A stretch of 64,000 bases of DNA from Saprospiraceae bacterium (GCA_016706365.1 JADJJU010000002.1:388007-452006); one strand, 5' to 3'. Shown: positions 54,078 to 63,461, numbered from the stretch's first letter. Numbers and translations: made by a program. Notes: a model not told the origin generated them from the letters alone.

Positions 54078-56093
54078 TTGCGTTGATTTCTTTCCAATAC
54101 TGCAGGATCCATTTCTTTGGCTTTGGCATAAAAGTAATTACCTTTTTCAACATCTCCTGCACTAAAATAAGCAGTTCCCAGATTTAACCAGGCGTCAGCC
54201 AAATCCGGCGCTGCCTTTGTTGCTTTTTCAAAATACTCAATTGCCAGGGAATGATTGCCACTTACACCATTTGCGACCCCCAGCAATCTCAGGGTTTCAT
54301 AGTCATCGGGTAGATAACGTATGGCTTCATTTAAATATTGAAGTGCCTTTTCCACATTGCCTTGTTTTTCTCCGTACATTTTGCCTCCTTCCCGATAAGC
54401 TTTGCCCAGATTGCCCTTCGCATCTTCATAATTAGGATTGATGGCCAACGTTTTAAGATAAGATTCTATCGCTTTGTCATATTCCTCATTGTAGAAATAA
54501 GCATTTCCAAGTAATAACCAGGCATTAAGGTACTGAGGATGTATGCTGATTGCTTTCTCAAGATGAACTTTTGCTGCTTTGATCCATTCTGTCTTCTTTA
54601 AAGGATCAGTTTCTTTGTTTGCCAGAACCAGCTTCTCCGCACCAGCTGCATTCAGAAGTTTGGCACTATTATCAGAGATTTCAACATCTGAAATAAATAG
54701 TTTTGAATTGGACTCCCAGACATTATTCCTCGTGATGGTCTTCAGACTGTAGAGTAACAGCAATACACCCATAATGCTAAAAAACAATGTTTGTTTGCCC
54801 TTATTCCACATTTCTGTAATCATCCAGTAAGCTGTCAATAATGCAAATCCAACTGAAGGCATGAACAAAAATCGTTCTGACATATTTGTTCCTACCGGAA
54901 AAAATACATTAGAAACAATGGACAATGTGGTTATAAAATAGATAAGGCAGAATGCATATACTGATTTGGATTTCCATTTCAACACTATAAAGGCAGTCAT
55001 GGCAATATATAAAGCCAAACTCACAAGAACACCGGGATTGCTCCATGACATCATGGGTATATGCCTTGGATAATAATCATGGGTCAATGGATGCGGGAAC
55101 AATAATAACTGAACATATCTTCCAAGGGTATAGGTAATCGTAGCCATTTTTTCGCTTAAAGTCATGGGTACAAAAGTGTCAGCGACCAGTTTCAAAAATG
55201 GATTATTTAATAACTCCATTGGCGGTTCTGAACCAAACCATTGTCCGAGAACCTGAGCTCTGATCATTAAAAATATCAGGGTGATAATCGTTAAAATGCC
55301 CAAAGGCATAATTGCAGATTTCCACTGAAACGATCTGAAGAATATGATAGCAAGGGGAATGATTGCCATAAAGGTGATCGCATTTTCCTTAGATAAGAGC
55401 CCAAGAAAAAATGTGCCTCCTGCCAGAAAATACCAATAGATTTTTTGTGTGTCGAGGCCTTTCAGGACAAATTTCAAACTTAACAAACTCAATAAAAGAC
55501 ATATGATCTCATCCCTGCCTTTCACATTTGCCACTGCTTCTGTGTGGATAGGATGAGCCGCAAATAGCAATGCAGCACTGAAGGCAATAAGTGCACTTGT
55601 TTCCCCCAAACCTATTTTTCAATAAAGTAAGTAAGCATAAATACAATGCAATAACACATGCCGCATACCATGCAATCGTTAGTAAGTGCGCTGCAAATGG
55701 ATTGAGTCCGAACAATTCATATTCGACAGCAAAAATAATCAGGGTAAATGGTCTGTATCTTCCTCCGGCCACCAGATTGGCTTTGCCTTCTTCTTTGAAA
55801 AATCCAAAGAACGTGTCATACTTCAGTATACCGGAAATACCTTGTATCCCTTGTTGGGTAAACATATTGTCTGTAATAACGATCGCATCATCCTGAGTAA
55901 ACTCATGATTCAGTGTATTTCCATATAAAAGAAAACAAAAAAGTAAAAGTGCGAAGGAAGTATTTCGGGAAGATTGCAAAAACGATACAAAGGGATGCAA
56001 TGCATTTGGGGAATGCACCGGTATCGCAGTAGCGGTAGTTTTTCGAGACGGCTTAGCCATAATGGTATGTGTAGTTTTGTCTGGCTCCTGCAA
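54074..56093 (-). CDS. GT-C-type membrane protein with C-terminal TPRs (672 aa, one frameshift)
   Basis: A multi-pass membrane protein. NHEFTQDDAIVITDN in the first periplasmic loop is the acidic motif of PMT/TMTC-like glycosyltransferases (family GT39-related). About ten hydrophobic segments follow (residues 45-430). Four or five TPRs end the protein (about 480-665: AWLLLGNAYFYNEEYDKAIE, NPNYEDAKGNLGKAYREGGK). At 55603-55607 (plus-strand C5) one base too many, or two too few, breaks the frame; C4 gives RFGETSALIAFSAAL and exactly 673 codons. It is the first gene of the operon with the GH3/beta-lactamase. Possible role: mannosylation or another sugar transfer to exported proteins (inference). 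Confidence 0.78.
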
Positions 56094-56204
56094 ATATGAA
56101 AAATATCTGCGAATTACATATTATAAATAATCATTATTTTTAATTTACTTCATATTTTTCCCGGTCAGCATTTTGAAACTACCAATATCTCTGTCATCAT
56201 CCCC

Positions 56205-56241
56205 AAAAAAAGAGCCCAACATGCATTCATATTAGGCTCCC
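56205..56241 (-). terminator. Rho-independent terminator (minus strand)
   Basis: On the minus strand GAGCC and GGCTC pair around an 18-base loop and are followed by seven T (plus strand AAAAAAA at 56205-56211). It ends the DUF2177-DUF1295 operon and isolates it from the TPR gene. Confidence 0.75.
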
Positions 56242-56346
56242 TTCTCGGATAAATGTTAACGTTTGCAAACAAACGTAAGTGACAAATTTAACGAATGAAA
56301 CCTATTTTGCGTGAGATTATAAAAAAATACACTGATTTTAGTAGTG

Positions 56347-57131
56347 TCAATGTTTAGTTAATTTAAGCCATGATGGAGGGAAGGGAAAGAATACGCTTGT
56401 TACCTTTTTATATTCTTCATAATCAGGTCTGTTTGCATATTTTTTCTCAAGCATGGGTATACCGGATACAAATACAATTAAATAAGTAATTATTAAAGGT
56501 CCAATGATGGATGGCCAAACAGGAATAGAAGCTATGCAATAAAAATAAATCCCCACCACAGCACCACTTCACCAAAGTAATTAGGGTGTCTGCTATATTT
56601 CCATAAACCACTGCGTATGATTTTACCTTTGCTCGAAGGATCCTTCTTGAATTCTGACAATTGATAATCTCCGACAACTTCAAAATAAAAACCAAAGGCC
56701 CATATTGCTACACCTGTATACATAAAACATGATTCCGGCATAACTGTGCTATTGTGAAACATGGACACAGGGAGCGCAATTAAAAACAGAAAGAATCCCT
56801 GAAGCATATAGACTTGCAACCATGATCTTAAATAGAAATATTCCCCCCAGTCCGTTCTCCATTGTTGGTATCTGAAATCTTCGGGTTTATTATGGTTTCG
56901 TGAATAGATATGCCAGGACAGTCGCAATCCCCATATTGATACAAGGGTGGCGATTAAATAATTTTGAAATTCAAAAGCTTCTGATATAAACATAGCCGAC
57001 CATGTCATTAAGACAAAGCCTAAGCCCCAGGCAACATCTGCAATATCATTTCGCTTTATGTAGATAGATAGAATAAAGCCAATGTTCATATAGACAAATA
57101 GTACAATTGCCAGCTGCAAATAATAGTTCAT
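56347..57131 (-). CDS. DUF1295-family membrane protein (261 aa, one frameshift)
   Basis: Belongs to the steroid 5-alpha-reductase/isoprenylcysteine methyltransferase-like superfamily. Seen: six or more hydrophobic segments, RNDIADVAWGLGF, WGLRLSWHIYSRNHNKPEDF, and the C-terminal signature SGLWKYSRHPNYFGE, which binds a nicotinamide or SAM cofactor in this fold. At plus-strand 56551-56554 (C4) one base is missing; C5 gives VVLWWGIYFYCIA and exactly 262 codons. The start is the ATG at 57131, overlapping the upstream stop by 4 bp (ATGA). In other bacteria DUF1295 proteins sit with DUF2177 and fatty-acid-modifying genes; lipid modification is the likely role. Confidence 0.85.
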
Positions 57132-57526
57132 ACGCCAAGCTTTCTTGCAATCCACCAGGTAATTATAGATACTGAACCCGAGAGCACCATTCCCCAAATG
57201 AGATCTACAATAACCACGCGTAGCGGCCAGCCTTTCAATGTGGCAAGATTGGTCAAATCATAGGTGGCATAGGTAATCAATCCAAAAATAATTCCGAAAC
57301 ACAGTGCATTGTGCCAGGAGCCTTTAATATGTGCAGGTGCAATCACAAAAATTACCATCCCTGCAAGGAAAATCAAATAGAATAAGATGGCAGCTGTCCA
57401 ATTGACTTGTGGCCTCATGAGATGCCCTATTTGCTGATTATAGAAATTTTTGGCTATCAATCCCAGCCACAATAAATCTATTGCGAAGAAAACTGGCAGC
57501 GCTATCAGGTAGAGTTTATAATACAT
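57128..57526 (-). CDS. DUF2177-family membrane protein (132 aa)
   Basis: Four hydrophobic segments, with FFAIDLLWLGLIAKNFYNQQ at the start and GIIFGLITYATYDLTNLATL followed by KGWPLRVVIVDLIWGM; these are hallmarks of DUF2177. I prefer the ATG at 57526 (MYYKLYLIALPVFF); an in-frame ATG at 57553 adds nine residues. Its stop overlaps the DUF1295 start. Biochemical function unknown; its usual company is lipid or photooxidative-stress genes in other bacteria. Confidence 0.85.
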   Translation of the reverse strand: MYYKLYLIALPVFFAIDLLWLGLIAKNFYNQQIGHLMRPQVNWTAAILFYLIFLAGMVIFVIAPAHIKGSWHNALCFGIIFGLITYATYDLTNLATLKGWPLRVVIVDLIWGMVLSGSVSIITWWIARKLGV

Positions 57527-57747
57527 ATGGTTATAGTTGTAATGAAATGACAATCAGCTTCAGCCTAAATTTACGGACTGCATTCCATAAGTGCTGCTCT
57601 TACATAATATTCTAATCAGAAGAAGGAAATAATTCATAAATCAGCCCCACAGTCGATCTTAGTCTATGAAAAGATATTAAGCTAAAAATAAATAATCAAA
57701 ATTGTAATTAAGTTGTTATTTTTGAAAGGGATGCCGTAACATGGCAT

Positions 57748-57765
57748 TTACCTAATAATAGGTAA
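57748..57765. promoter_or_regulatory. Palindrome in divergent promoter region, candidate operator
   Basis: TTACCTA, ATAA, TAGGTAA is a perfect inverted repeat located between the (-) DUF2177 operon and the (+) AraC-type gene. A smaller ATGCC...GGCAT inverted repeat is next to it at 57731-57747. The rest of 57554-57919 is very AT-rich with no gene. Confidence 0.45.
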
Positions 57766-57919
57766 CATCGGATTGTTTTAAAATATCATTTAATTTAACA
57801 AATTTTGATAATTTAATTTTTAAATTTCATTCAGTGGCAAAAATATTGCATTTACTGAATTTGTGTAACATTAATGGTTGAAATTTGTTAATCTTTGATG
57901 TTGACTGTATTTAACTCAA

Positions 57920-58495
57920 ATGGATTTGCACGTAAAACATATGATCAGCAGCAGCTGTATATTGATGGCTAAAGAAAAATTAGCTGAAATTGGTGTTATT
58001 CCACATGAGATTATTCTCGGTCGAATCACATTAAAAGAATTAAGACTGGATGATGAGAAATTAAAAAAAATTGAAGAAGTACTGGAAAGTCTGGGGTTTA
58101 AATTACTTGAAAATAATAAAAAAGTACTGATAGACAGAATCCAGCAAGTTATCCGTGAAATCGTACATCAAATGGAAGAACGACCATCCGGCAACTATTC
58201 AGAGTACATAAGCAAAGAGCTCGGTTATGATTATACTTATATTTCCAATTTATATTCAGTAGAAACAGGCAAAACAATCCAGCAAAACATCATCGAGCTC
58301 AAAGTTGAAAGAGCGATCGACCTCATGGATCAGGACATCAGTTTTAAGCAAATCTCTTATATTTTACACTATAGTAGTCTGGCTCATTTTTGTTCACAAT
58401 TCAAGAAAACTACCGGGTATACCCCAACCAGGTTTAAAGAAATGGATGAAAAGGAGCGTGCAAAGGTTACCAAAGATTTCTATAGGCCGCTCTAA
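57920..58495 (+). CDS. AraC-family transcription regulator (191 aa)
   Basis: The C-terminal half (about 85-185) is an AraC-type double helix-turn-helix: LGYDYTYISNLYSVETGKTI, then KVERAIDLMDQDISFKQISY and ahead of it SSLAHFCSQFKKTTGYTPTRFKE, the second recognition helix region. The N-terminal about 80 residues have no obvious ligand domain. ATG start at 57920. It is divergent from the DUF2177-DUF1295 operon, separated by a palindrome, so regulation of that operon or itself is plausible. Confidence 0.88.
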   Translation: MDLHVKHMISSSCILMAKEKLAEIGVIPHEIILGRITLKELRLDDEKLKKIEEVLESLGFKLLENNKKVLIDRIQQVIREIVHQMEERPSGNYSEYISKELGYDYTYISNLYSVETGKTIQQNIIELKVERAIDLMDQDISFKQISYILHYSSLAHFCSQFKKTTGYTPTRFKEMDEKERAKVTKDFYRPL

Positions 58496-58597
58496 AAAAA
58501 GACATTTTCTTATCTTCTCCATGGCAATCAAAGTATATGTCTCCGCGGAGTTACACAACATTTTGGCAAAAATTATCATAAATTAATTGGGCAATAA

Positions 58598-58629
58598 TTT
58601 GTGCAACCAATCAATTGCGTATATATTTG
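58598..58629 (+). promoter_or_regulatory. Perfect Bacteroidota promoter for the AHSA1-family gene
   Basis: TTTG at 58598-58601, 20 nt spacer, TATATTTG at 58622-58629, matching the -33 TTTG / -7 TAnnTTTG consensus. Transcription would start near 58635, about 95 bases before the ATG at 58730. GCAACC direct repeats and an AACCAATC / GATTGGTT inverted repeat overlap it and may be an operator. Confidence 0.7.
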
Positions 58630-58729
58630 CAACCGATTGGTTTCGCGAAATATTTTTAATTCATTTGAGGAGAACGAAAAGCAATTAACCGTTTTAGTTT
58701 ATCCTCTCCAGCGCTAAAAACATAAAACA

Positions 58730-59233
58730 ATGAGTAAGAATCTGGCATTCGATTTTGTAGTTAATAAGAATGATAATACGATCATGATAACGCGTGAATT
58801 CGCAGCAGAGCGTCCTTTAGTTTGGGATGCTTATACCAAACCGGAAATTTTGGATCAATGGTGGGCGCCCAAGCCCTGGAAAGCAAGAACAGAATCTATG
58901 GATTTTTCTGAAGGCGGACATTGGCATTATTGTATGGTTGGACCTGAAGGCGAGGAGCATTATTCATGGGCAGATTATGAAACGATAAATGAAAGAGTCA
59001 GATATACTGGCCTGGATGCATTTGCTGACGCTAATGGGAATATTAAAAGGGAAATGCCTCAATCGAAGTGGGATGTTTCATTTTCAGACAAAGGGGAGCA
59101 TACACAGGTGGATTTCATGATTACATATCCCGATCTGGCGCAGTTGGAAGCGACAATTGAAATGGGCTTCAAAGAAGGACTTTCAATGGCCATGGAAGGG
59201 TTGGATGAGTTGCTGGAAAAAATGAAAAAGTAA
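58730..59233 (+). CDS. AHSA1/SRPBCC-family protein (167 aa)
   Basis: A START-like beta-barrel protein of the Aha1-C-terminal type. Seen: ITREFAAERPLVWDAYTKPE and LDQWWAPKPWKARTESMDF, which is the usual start of the family, then GGHWHYCMVGPEG and a final helix FKEGLSMAMEGLDELLEKM. No catalytic residues are known for these proteins; many bind small hydrophobic ligands and are controlled by adjacent ArsR-type regulators, but none is here. It has its own promoter and a strong terminator. Confidence 0.88.
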   Translation: MSKNLAFDFVVNKNDNTIMITREFAAERPLVWDAYTKPEILDQWWAPKPWKARTESMDFSEGGHWHYCMVGPEGEEHYSWADYETINERVRYTGLDAFADANGNIKREMPQSKWDVSFSDKGEHTQVDFMITYPDLAQLEATIEMGFKEGLSMAMEGLDELLEKMKK

Positions 59234-59275
59234 TTGGAATGAATACCATTCTGTTATTTGTGGATAGACAGAAAG

Positions 59276-59319
59276 CACAAACAAAAAGGCTTCCAGAATT
59301 GGAAGCCTTTTTGTTTGTG
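59276..59319. terminator. Bidirectional Rho-independent terminator
   Basis: A perfect 19-bp stem: CACAAACAAAAAGGCTTCC, loop AGAATT, and its reverse complement. T-rich arms follow the GC part in both directions, so it can stop the (+) AHSA1 gene and the (-) tRNA. It overlaps the last two bases of the tRNA. Confidence 0.92.
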
Positions 59320-59399
59320 CGGGCGGAGGGACTCGAACCCCCATGCCTCTCGGCGCTAGATCCTAAGTCTAGTGCGTCTACCAGTTTCGCCACGCCCGC
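59318..59399 (-). tRNA. tRNA-Leu (anticodon UAG)
   Basis: The 82-nt cloverleaf on the minus strand has acceptor stem GCGGGCG / CGCCCGC with discriminator A, an anticodon arm CTAGA-CTTAGGA-TCTAG (anticodon TAG), a long class II variable arm, and TTCGAGT in the T loop. Such a variable arm and this anticodon mean leucine, reading CUN codons. CCA is not encoded and must be added. A matching promoter lies at 59431-59462. Confidence 0.96.
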
Positions 59400-59430
59400 A
59401 TTCGGGAATTGCCTTTATTCAAAAGCGAGG

Positions 59431-59462
59431 CAAATATATAGAATCTGCATCGGTATATCAAA
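59431..59462 (-). promoter_or_regulatory. Perfect Bacteroidota promoter for tRNA-Leu
   Basis: On the minus strand TTTG (plus-strand CAAA at 59459-59462), exactly 20 nt spacer, then TATATTTG (plus-strand 59431-59438). This fits the -33/-7 consensus. The start would be near 59424, about 25 nt before the tRNA. Confidence 0.75.
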
Positions 59463-59579
59463 ATAATTGAAGCAACTATTTTAAATTTAACTCAAATTGG
59501 ATTTCTGTAGTAGCTTAAGTCCTAATATTTCTTTTATTTGCAAATATATTGTTACACCTTATCTTCAATATTTAACATT

Positions 59580-60032
59580 ATGCAAATTACATCCAGAAAC
59601 AAAAGTATATTTCTCGCTGATGATGATACAGATGATTGCCTTATTTTTGGAGAGGCATTAAAGGCATTAAATGAAGGTGTAGAACTTACTATTACATATG
59701 ACGGAGTTCAGCTCTTATCCACACTGGACGAAACCGTACCCCCTCCTCCTTACGTTATATTTCTTGATCTAAATATGCCGAGAAAGAATGGGTTTGAGGC
59801 GCTTTCAGAAATTCGCCGGAACGACAAATTCAAAGATATACCTGTCGTAATTCTTTCCACAGCTTCAAATCCGGATATCATAGAAAGAACGTTTCATTTA
59901 GGAGCCAACTATTTTGTGAGAAAGCCATCTACATTTTCACAATTAAGTGAGGCTATAAAAACTGTTTTATCTCTTGATTTAACTCAATTACACACCCAGC
60001 CTGAGAGACAAAAGTTTGTACTATCGGCATGA
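59580..60032 (+). CDS. Response regulator, receiver domain only (150 aa)
   Basis: A CheY-like single receiver. The acidic pocket is FLADDDTDDC, the phospho-acceptor Asp is in IFLDLNMPRKNG (about residue 63), and VVILSTAS and VRKPSTF supply the conserved Ser/Thr and Lys. There is no output domain. I chose the ATG at 59580 over the TTG at 59538. The histidine kinase starts 16 bases further on, so the two form one transcription unit; a role as phosphorelay partner of that kinase is likely. It resembles the Rcp1-type regulators paired with phytochrome-like kinases. Confidence 0.9.
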   Translation: MQITSRNKSIFLADDDTDDCLIFGEALKALNEGVELTITYDGVQLLSTLDETVPPPPYVIFLDLNMPRKNGFEALSEIRRNDKFKDIPVVILSTASNPDIIERTFHLGANYFVRKPSTFSQLSEAIKTVLSLDLTQLHTQPERQKFVLSA

Positions 60033-60048
60033 TAAACTGATAAGACAT

Positions 60049-61922
60049 ATGAAAATGAAATTTCCCATTGTAAAAGTCATTTTTATTCTGGCTATTGTTT
60101 TTCTGATCATTTTGTCAGTCTTCTCATTTATCAGAACGAACAACCTCATTACCTCATCAGAATGGGTAACTCATTCTACTCTGGTCAAGCTCAATCTTAC
60201 TAACACACATTCCTCTATCCTCGCTATGGAGTCAGGACAAAGAGGGTTTATCATTACCAGGGACTCCAGTTTTTTAATTCCTTATGAAGCTGAACGAGAA
60301 AATCTGAGGCTGACTTTTAAACAGATGGATTCCCTCGTGGTAGACAATAAATCACAATATGCCCATATGATTGATCTTAAGGAAATGGTTTATAAGAGAG
60401 TGGGGTACCTGGAAAACATATTAAATGAGTCAAATTCTACATCCATTTCCAGAGAAAAAATGATGCGGGGAAAAATGCTTATGGATGACATTCAAGAGCA
60501 GATAAAGATAATGACTGGCGAAGAAGACAAGTTGCTAAAGGAAAGGATAGATAGACTGGACAGGGAAATATTTTTCTCTCCCTTGATTACTACGCTACTT
60601 TTTCTTTGTGCTACCTTCTTTATTCTGATTGCCTATTTTAAAATAATAAAAGATCTCAGAGATTCTGAAGAACTTAAAAATGAAATTCAGGATACAAATG
60701 TGATTCTTGAGCAAAAAATGAGGAACTTAGAAAGAGTGAAGAGCGATACCTGAAGATTTTTGATTTCAGTCCTGTTGCTATGACGCTGGCAGAGATCGGC
60801 AATAATCAGATCACATATGCAAATGAAAATTTTTATAAAACTTTTGGCTACAGTAAAGAGGAAATAATCGGCCGTACTGCCGAAGAGCTTAATTTGGTCT
60901 CTCCTGAAGAAAACGCACGATTGATCCAAATCATCCTGGGTTATTTGGATGACGACCGGCCATTGGAAGAATTGCAGAAATTGTCCCCGGAAGAAACCGA
61001 ACAATTGCTGTTAAAGCTTCGCTTGAAAATGTTTAAGGATGGATTTGAAGTAAATTACTTACGCAAGAATGGAGAAAACTTTTATGCTCTTGTGTTTTTT
61101 GAAATAGTTGAAATTGGAGGGAAAAAGGTCACGATTTCATCTTATCAGGATATCTCAGAAAGAAAGAAAGCTGCGGCTCAGGTAGAAAAACAAAATGAGG
61201 AGCTGTTAAAAATGAACAAAGAGTTGGAATCATTCAACTACATATCCAGTCATGACCTGCAGGAACCATTGAGAAAGATTCAGATCTTTTCTAATCGCAT
61301 CATGGAAACAGAACAAGAAAAACTATCAGATCAGGGGCAGGAATATTTCAATAAAATTCAGGCTTCTGCACACAGGATGCAAACCCTGATCCGGGACTTA
61401 TTGGCATATTCCCGAATAAGTGCAGACGAACAGCCTCTTGTTAATACAGAATTGGAAAAAATTGCCGAACAAGTAATCACCGAATTGAAAGATGATATTG
61501 ACGATGACAAAGCTGTAGTAGAGATTAGAAAATTAGACAGATGCCCGGTCATCCCCTTCCAGTTTCACCAAATGCTCACTAACCTTGTCTGCAATTCGCT
61601 GAAATTTACCAGAGATGGAGTCACTCCGCGAATTTCGATCGAATCCCGTATTGAGAAAGGAAGTAATCTTCCACACGAATCGCTCAAAGCTGATTCAAAA
61701 TACTGCCATATAATTGTTCAGGACAATGGTATTGGATTTGAGCAGGAATATGCCGAACGTATTTTTGACGTTTTTCGTCAGCTTAATGTGAAAGGGAAAT
61801 ATGAGGGTTCCGGAATTGGACTTTCCATTGTGAAAAAAATTGTCGACAACCATAATGGATATATTAAGGCGAGTGGGGAGCCGGATGGAGGAGCAAGATT
61901 TGATATTTATATCCCGGTGTGA
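60049..61922 (+). CDS. CHASE3-PAS histidine kinase (624 aa, one frameshift)
   Basis: A membrane sensor kinase. TM1 is near residues 5-27 (VIFILAIVFLIILSVFSFI), the CHASE3-type extracellular domain about 30-180 (SILAMESGQRGFIITRD), TM2 about 183-205. A PAS domain (FSPVAMTLAEIGNNQITYAN) and an inserted acidic stretch follow. HisKA has SSHDLQEPLRKIQIFSNRI, and HATPase_c has NLVCNSLKFTRDG, DNGIGFEQEY and GSGIGLSIVKKIV. At 60731-60733 (A3) one A is missing: with A4 the text reads ERSEERYLKI-like and the gene is exactly 625 codons. The start is the ATG at 60049. The signal is unknown. Confidence 0.85.
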
Positions 61923-61925
61923 ACA

Positions 61926-62030
61926 AACGAAACAGCCGCTTCTAGCTTCTGGCGATCAGCTGGTTGGCTATTGGCCTTTAGCTTTGGGCTATGGCTAGCA
62001 GCCGGTGTGGGTTGTGAGTCTTGTGTGTGA
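61926..62030. repeat. AGC-type intergenic repeat, second site
   Basis: AACAGCCGCTTCTAGC and a TAGCTTTGGGCTATGGC core resemble the modules at 50445-50780, including a GTGTGGGTTGTGAGT tail. It lies between the convergent histidine kinase and the antitoxin gene. The following 62031-62300 is repeat-like with no gene. Confidence 0.6.
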
Positions 62031-62307
62031 ACCCTATCCTGGCCTTTCCCTTTCGAAGGATAAACGAACAAAAAAGATACTAAACGTACCTTTTTTTGTG
62101 AAGTGAACCGAGTAGTGAAGCGAGCCCTATCGAGCAAAACTACGAGGCTACTCCAAATTCAATAAGTACTCTATTTTCAAGAGAGGGGTCGGGGGTGAGT
62201 TAAAGCCACGAGCTGTGATGAGAGCCTCAGCGTTGAAGTGCGGGAATAAAGCAGGAAAGAAGTTGCCCTTGCTACTCCACATCACCTTCATTACACAACG
62301 ATGGTCC

Positions 62308-62375
62308 GGGTCTCCTGACCCGGATTAAATACTCACACACACGACTCACACTCACCACAAACTGGCGTCTCCTGA
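62308..62375. repeat. Pair of TCCT-loop hairpins
   Basis: CCGGGTC-TCCT-GACCCGG near 62310-62327 and GCGTC-TCCT-GACGC near 62363-62376. Stems differ but loop and closing GTC/GAC bases are the same, so the structure looks conserved. No T run. Confidence 0.7.
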
Positions 62376-62525
62376 CGCATTGAAAAAAGCTTCTTCAGAC
62401 TGAGGCAGATGGTATGAGTCGATCGTATTACGAGTACAATGTAGACTGCTAAGAGGTTATATATGATTAGCTGCCTCAAAAGGAAAATTTGCAAATTAAT
62501 TGGCGAACAACCATTCTGCTACCCT

Positions 62526-62882
62526 CTAATGTGGCATAGACGGTCTACTCTCTGCTTTAATTACTTTTTTTGAATCCATCAATACTTGTTTATCATTATG
62601 CGATATCGCTGATTTGATATTAATTGAGAATTCAATTCCAAGGGCATCTTCCATTTTCGCCAAAATGTTCCAATTTGGTTTTTTGTCACCGCGGAATAAT
62701 TGGGTGATGTATGAAGCAGAAGTACCAACTTTCAATGCCAGTTCCTTTTTTGACATATTTTGCTTTTCCATCTCATTATCAATCCAGGACATGAAAATTA
62801 AAGAGAGCAAGCTTGCTCTGTTTTCCAGCTTTTCTGCTTTTGGTAGTTGGTTAAAATCTTTGAAACCGTTGTGAGTTTTCAT
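62526..62882 (-). CDS. XRE-family antitoxin, HigA-like (118 aa)
   Basis: A DNA-binding antitoxin. The helix-turn-helix is MSKKELALKVGTSASYITQL followed by FRGDKKPNW (about residues 43-75). It lies downstream of, and 2 bp from, the putative toxin gene, the toxin-first order of HigBA systems. HigA proteins bind and neutralise HigB and repress their own promoter. ATG at 62882. Confidence 0.85.
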   Translation of the reverse strand: MKTHNGFKDFNQLPKAEKLENRASLLSLIFMSWIDNEMEKQNMSKKELALKVGTSASYITQLFRGDKKPNWNILAKMEDALGIEFSINIKSAISHNDKQVLMDSKKVIKAESRPSMPH

Positions 62883-62884
62883 CT

Positions 62885-63298
62885 TCAGTCTTTTAATTGA
62901 TAATTATAGGCAGCAACTCGTCGAATTATTTCCTTCTCCAAAATTGTTAGTTTTTGACTCTTCTTTTTTTCCAGAAGCTCAGCAGTTATAATGATTTGCT
63001 CATTGTCCTTTCTATGATGATGCTGGCAATATATCCTGGAATTTCGAATACTTCCCGGAAATGGCTTCATAGCAGTAACAAATTCACAGCCCTGTTCTAT
63101 ATTTTCCCGTCCATATATATCCCTTGTTGCTCCGGGAGGGTGCTCCAATAGAAGTTTAACAATGTGCTCAAACTTTTTCATCATGCCTTTTTCACTTTTT
63201 AAAAAGGTAAGAATCTTCCCTCTATTTTTATCATCAATATAGATTTTACGCTTTCCATCGTCAGAACTATACATCAGGGTAGCACTTCTATTAAACAC
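62885..63298 (-). CDS. Putative HigB/Gp49-like toxin (137 aa)
   Basis: The N-terminus is atypical. The core SIRNSRIYCQHHHRKDNEQI and ITAELLEKKKSQKLTILEKE resemble the RelE-fold Gp49/HigB family, whose members cleave mRNA at the ribosome. The gene precedes a HigA-like antitoxin by 2 bp. An internal ATG at 63274 is a possible alternative start. Assignment rests on the pairing and a motif, so it is moderate. The stop overlaps no other gene. Confidence 0.7.
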   Translation of the reverse strand: MFNRSATLMYSSDDGKRKIYIDDKNRGKILTFLKSEKGMMKKFEHIVKLLLEHPPGATRDIYGRENIEQGCEFVTAMKPFPGSIRNSRIYCQHHHRKDNEQIIITAELLEKKKSQKLTILEKEIIRRVAAYNYQLKD

Positions 63299-63461
63299 AA
63301 AATTAAGCTATAGGTTAATTAATCAAATGTTTTTTACAATTTTTTAGAAAGAAACTCCCCCTTAGGTTTGGACCAGCTCATCAGCTCGAAATACATTGGT
63401 CCGTTGCTGGTTGTCATTCCCCCTGGCTTCTATACAGGTGTAAGAATTAGAATCCCCTACT
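63299..63461. other. Intergenic region, presumed TA promoter
   Basis: About 160 bases between the toxin start and the end of the decayed T9SS gene. AT-rich with no clear gene; should contain the promoter for the (-) toxin-antitoxin operon. Confidence 0.4.
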
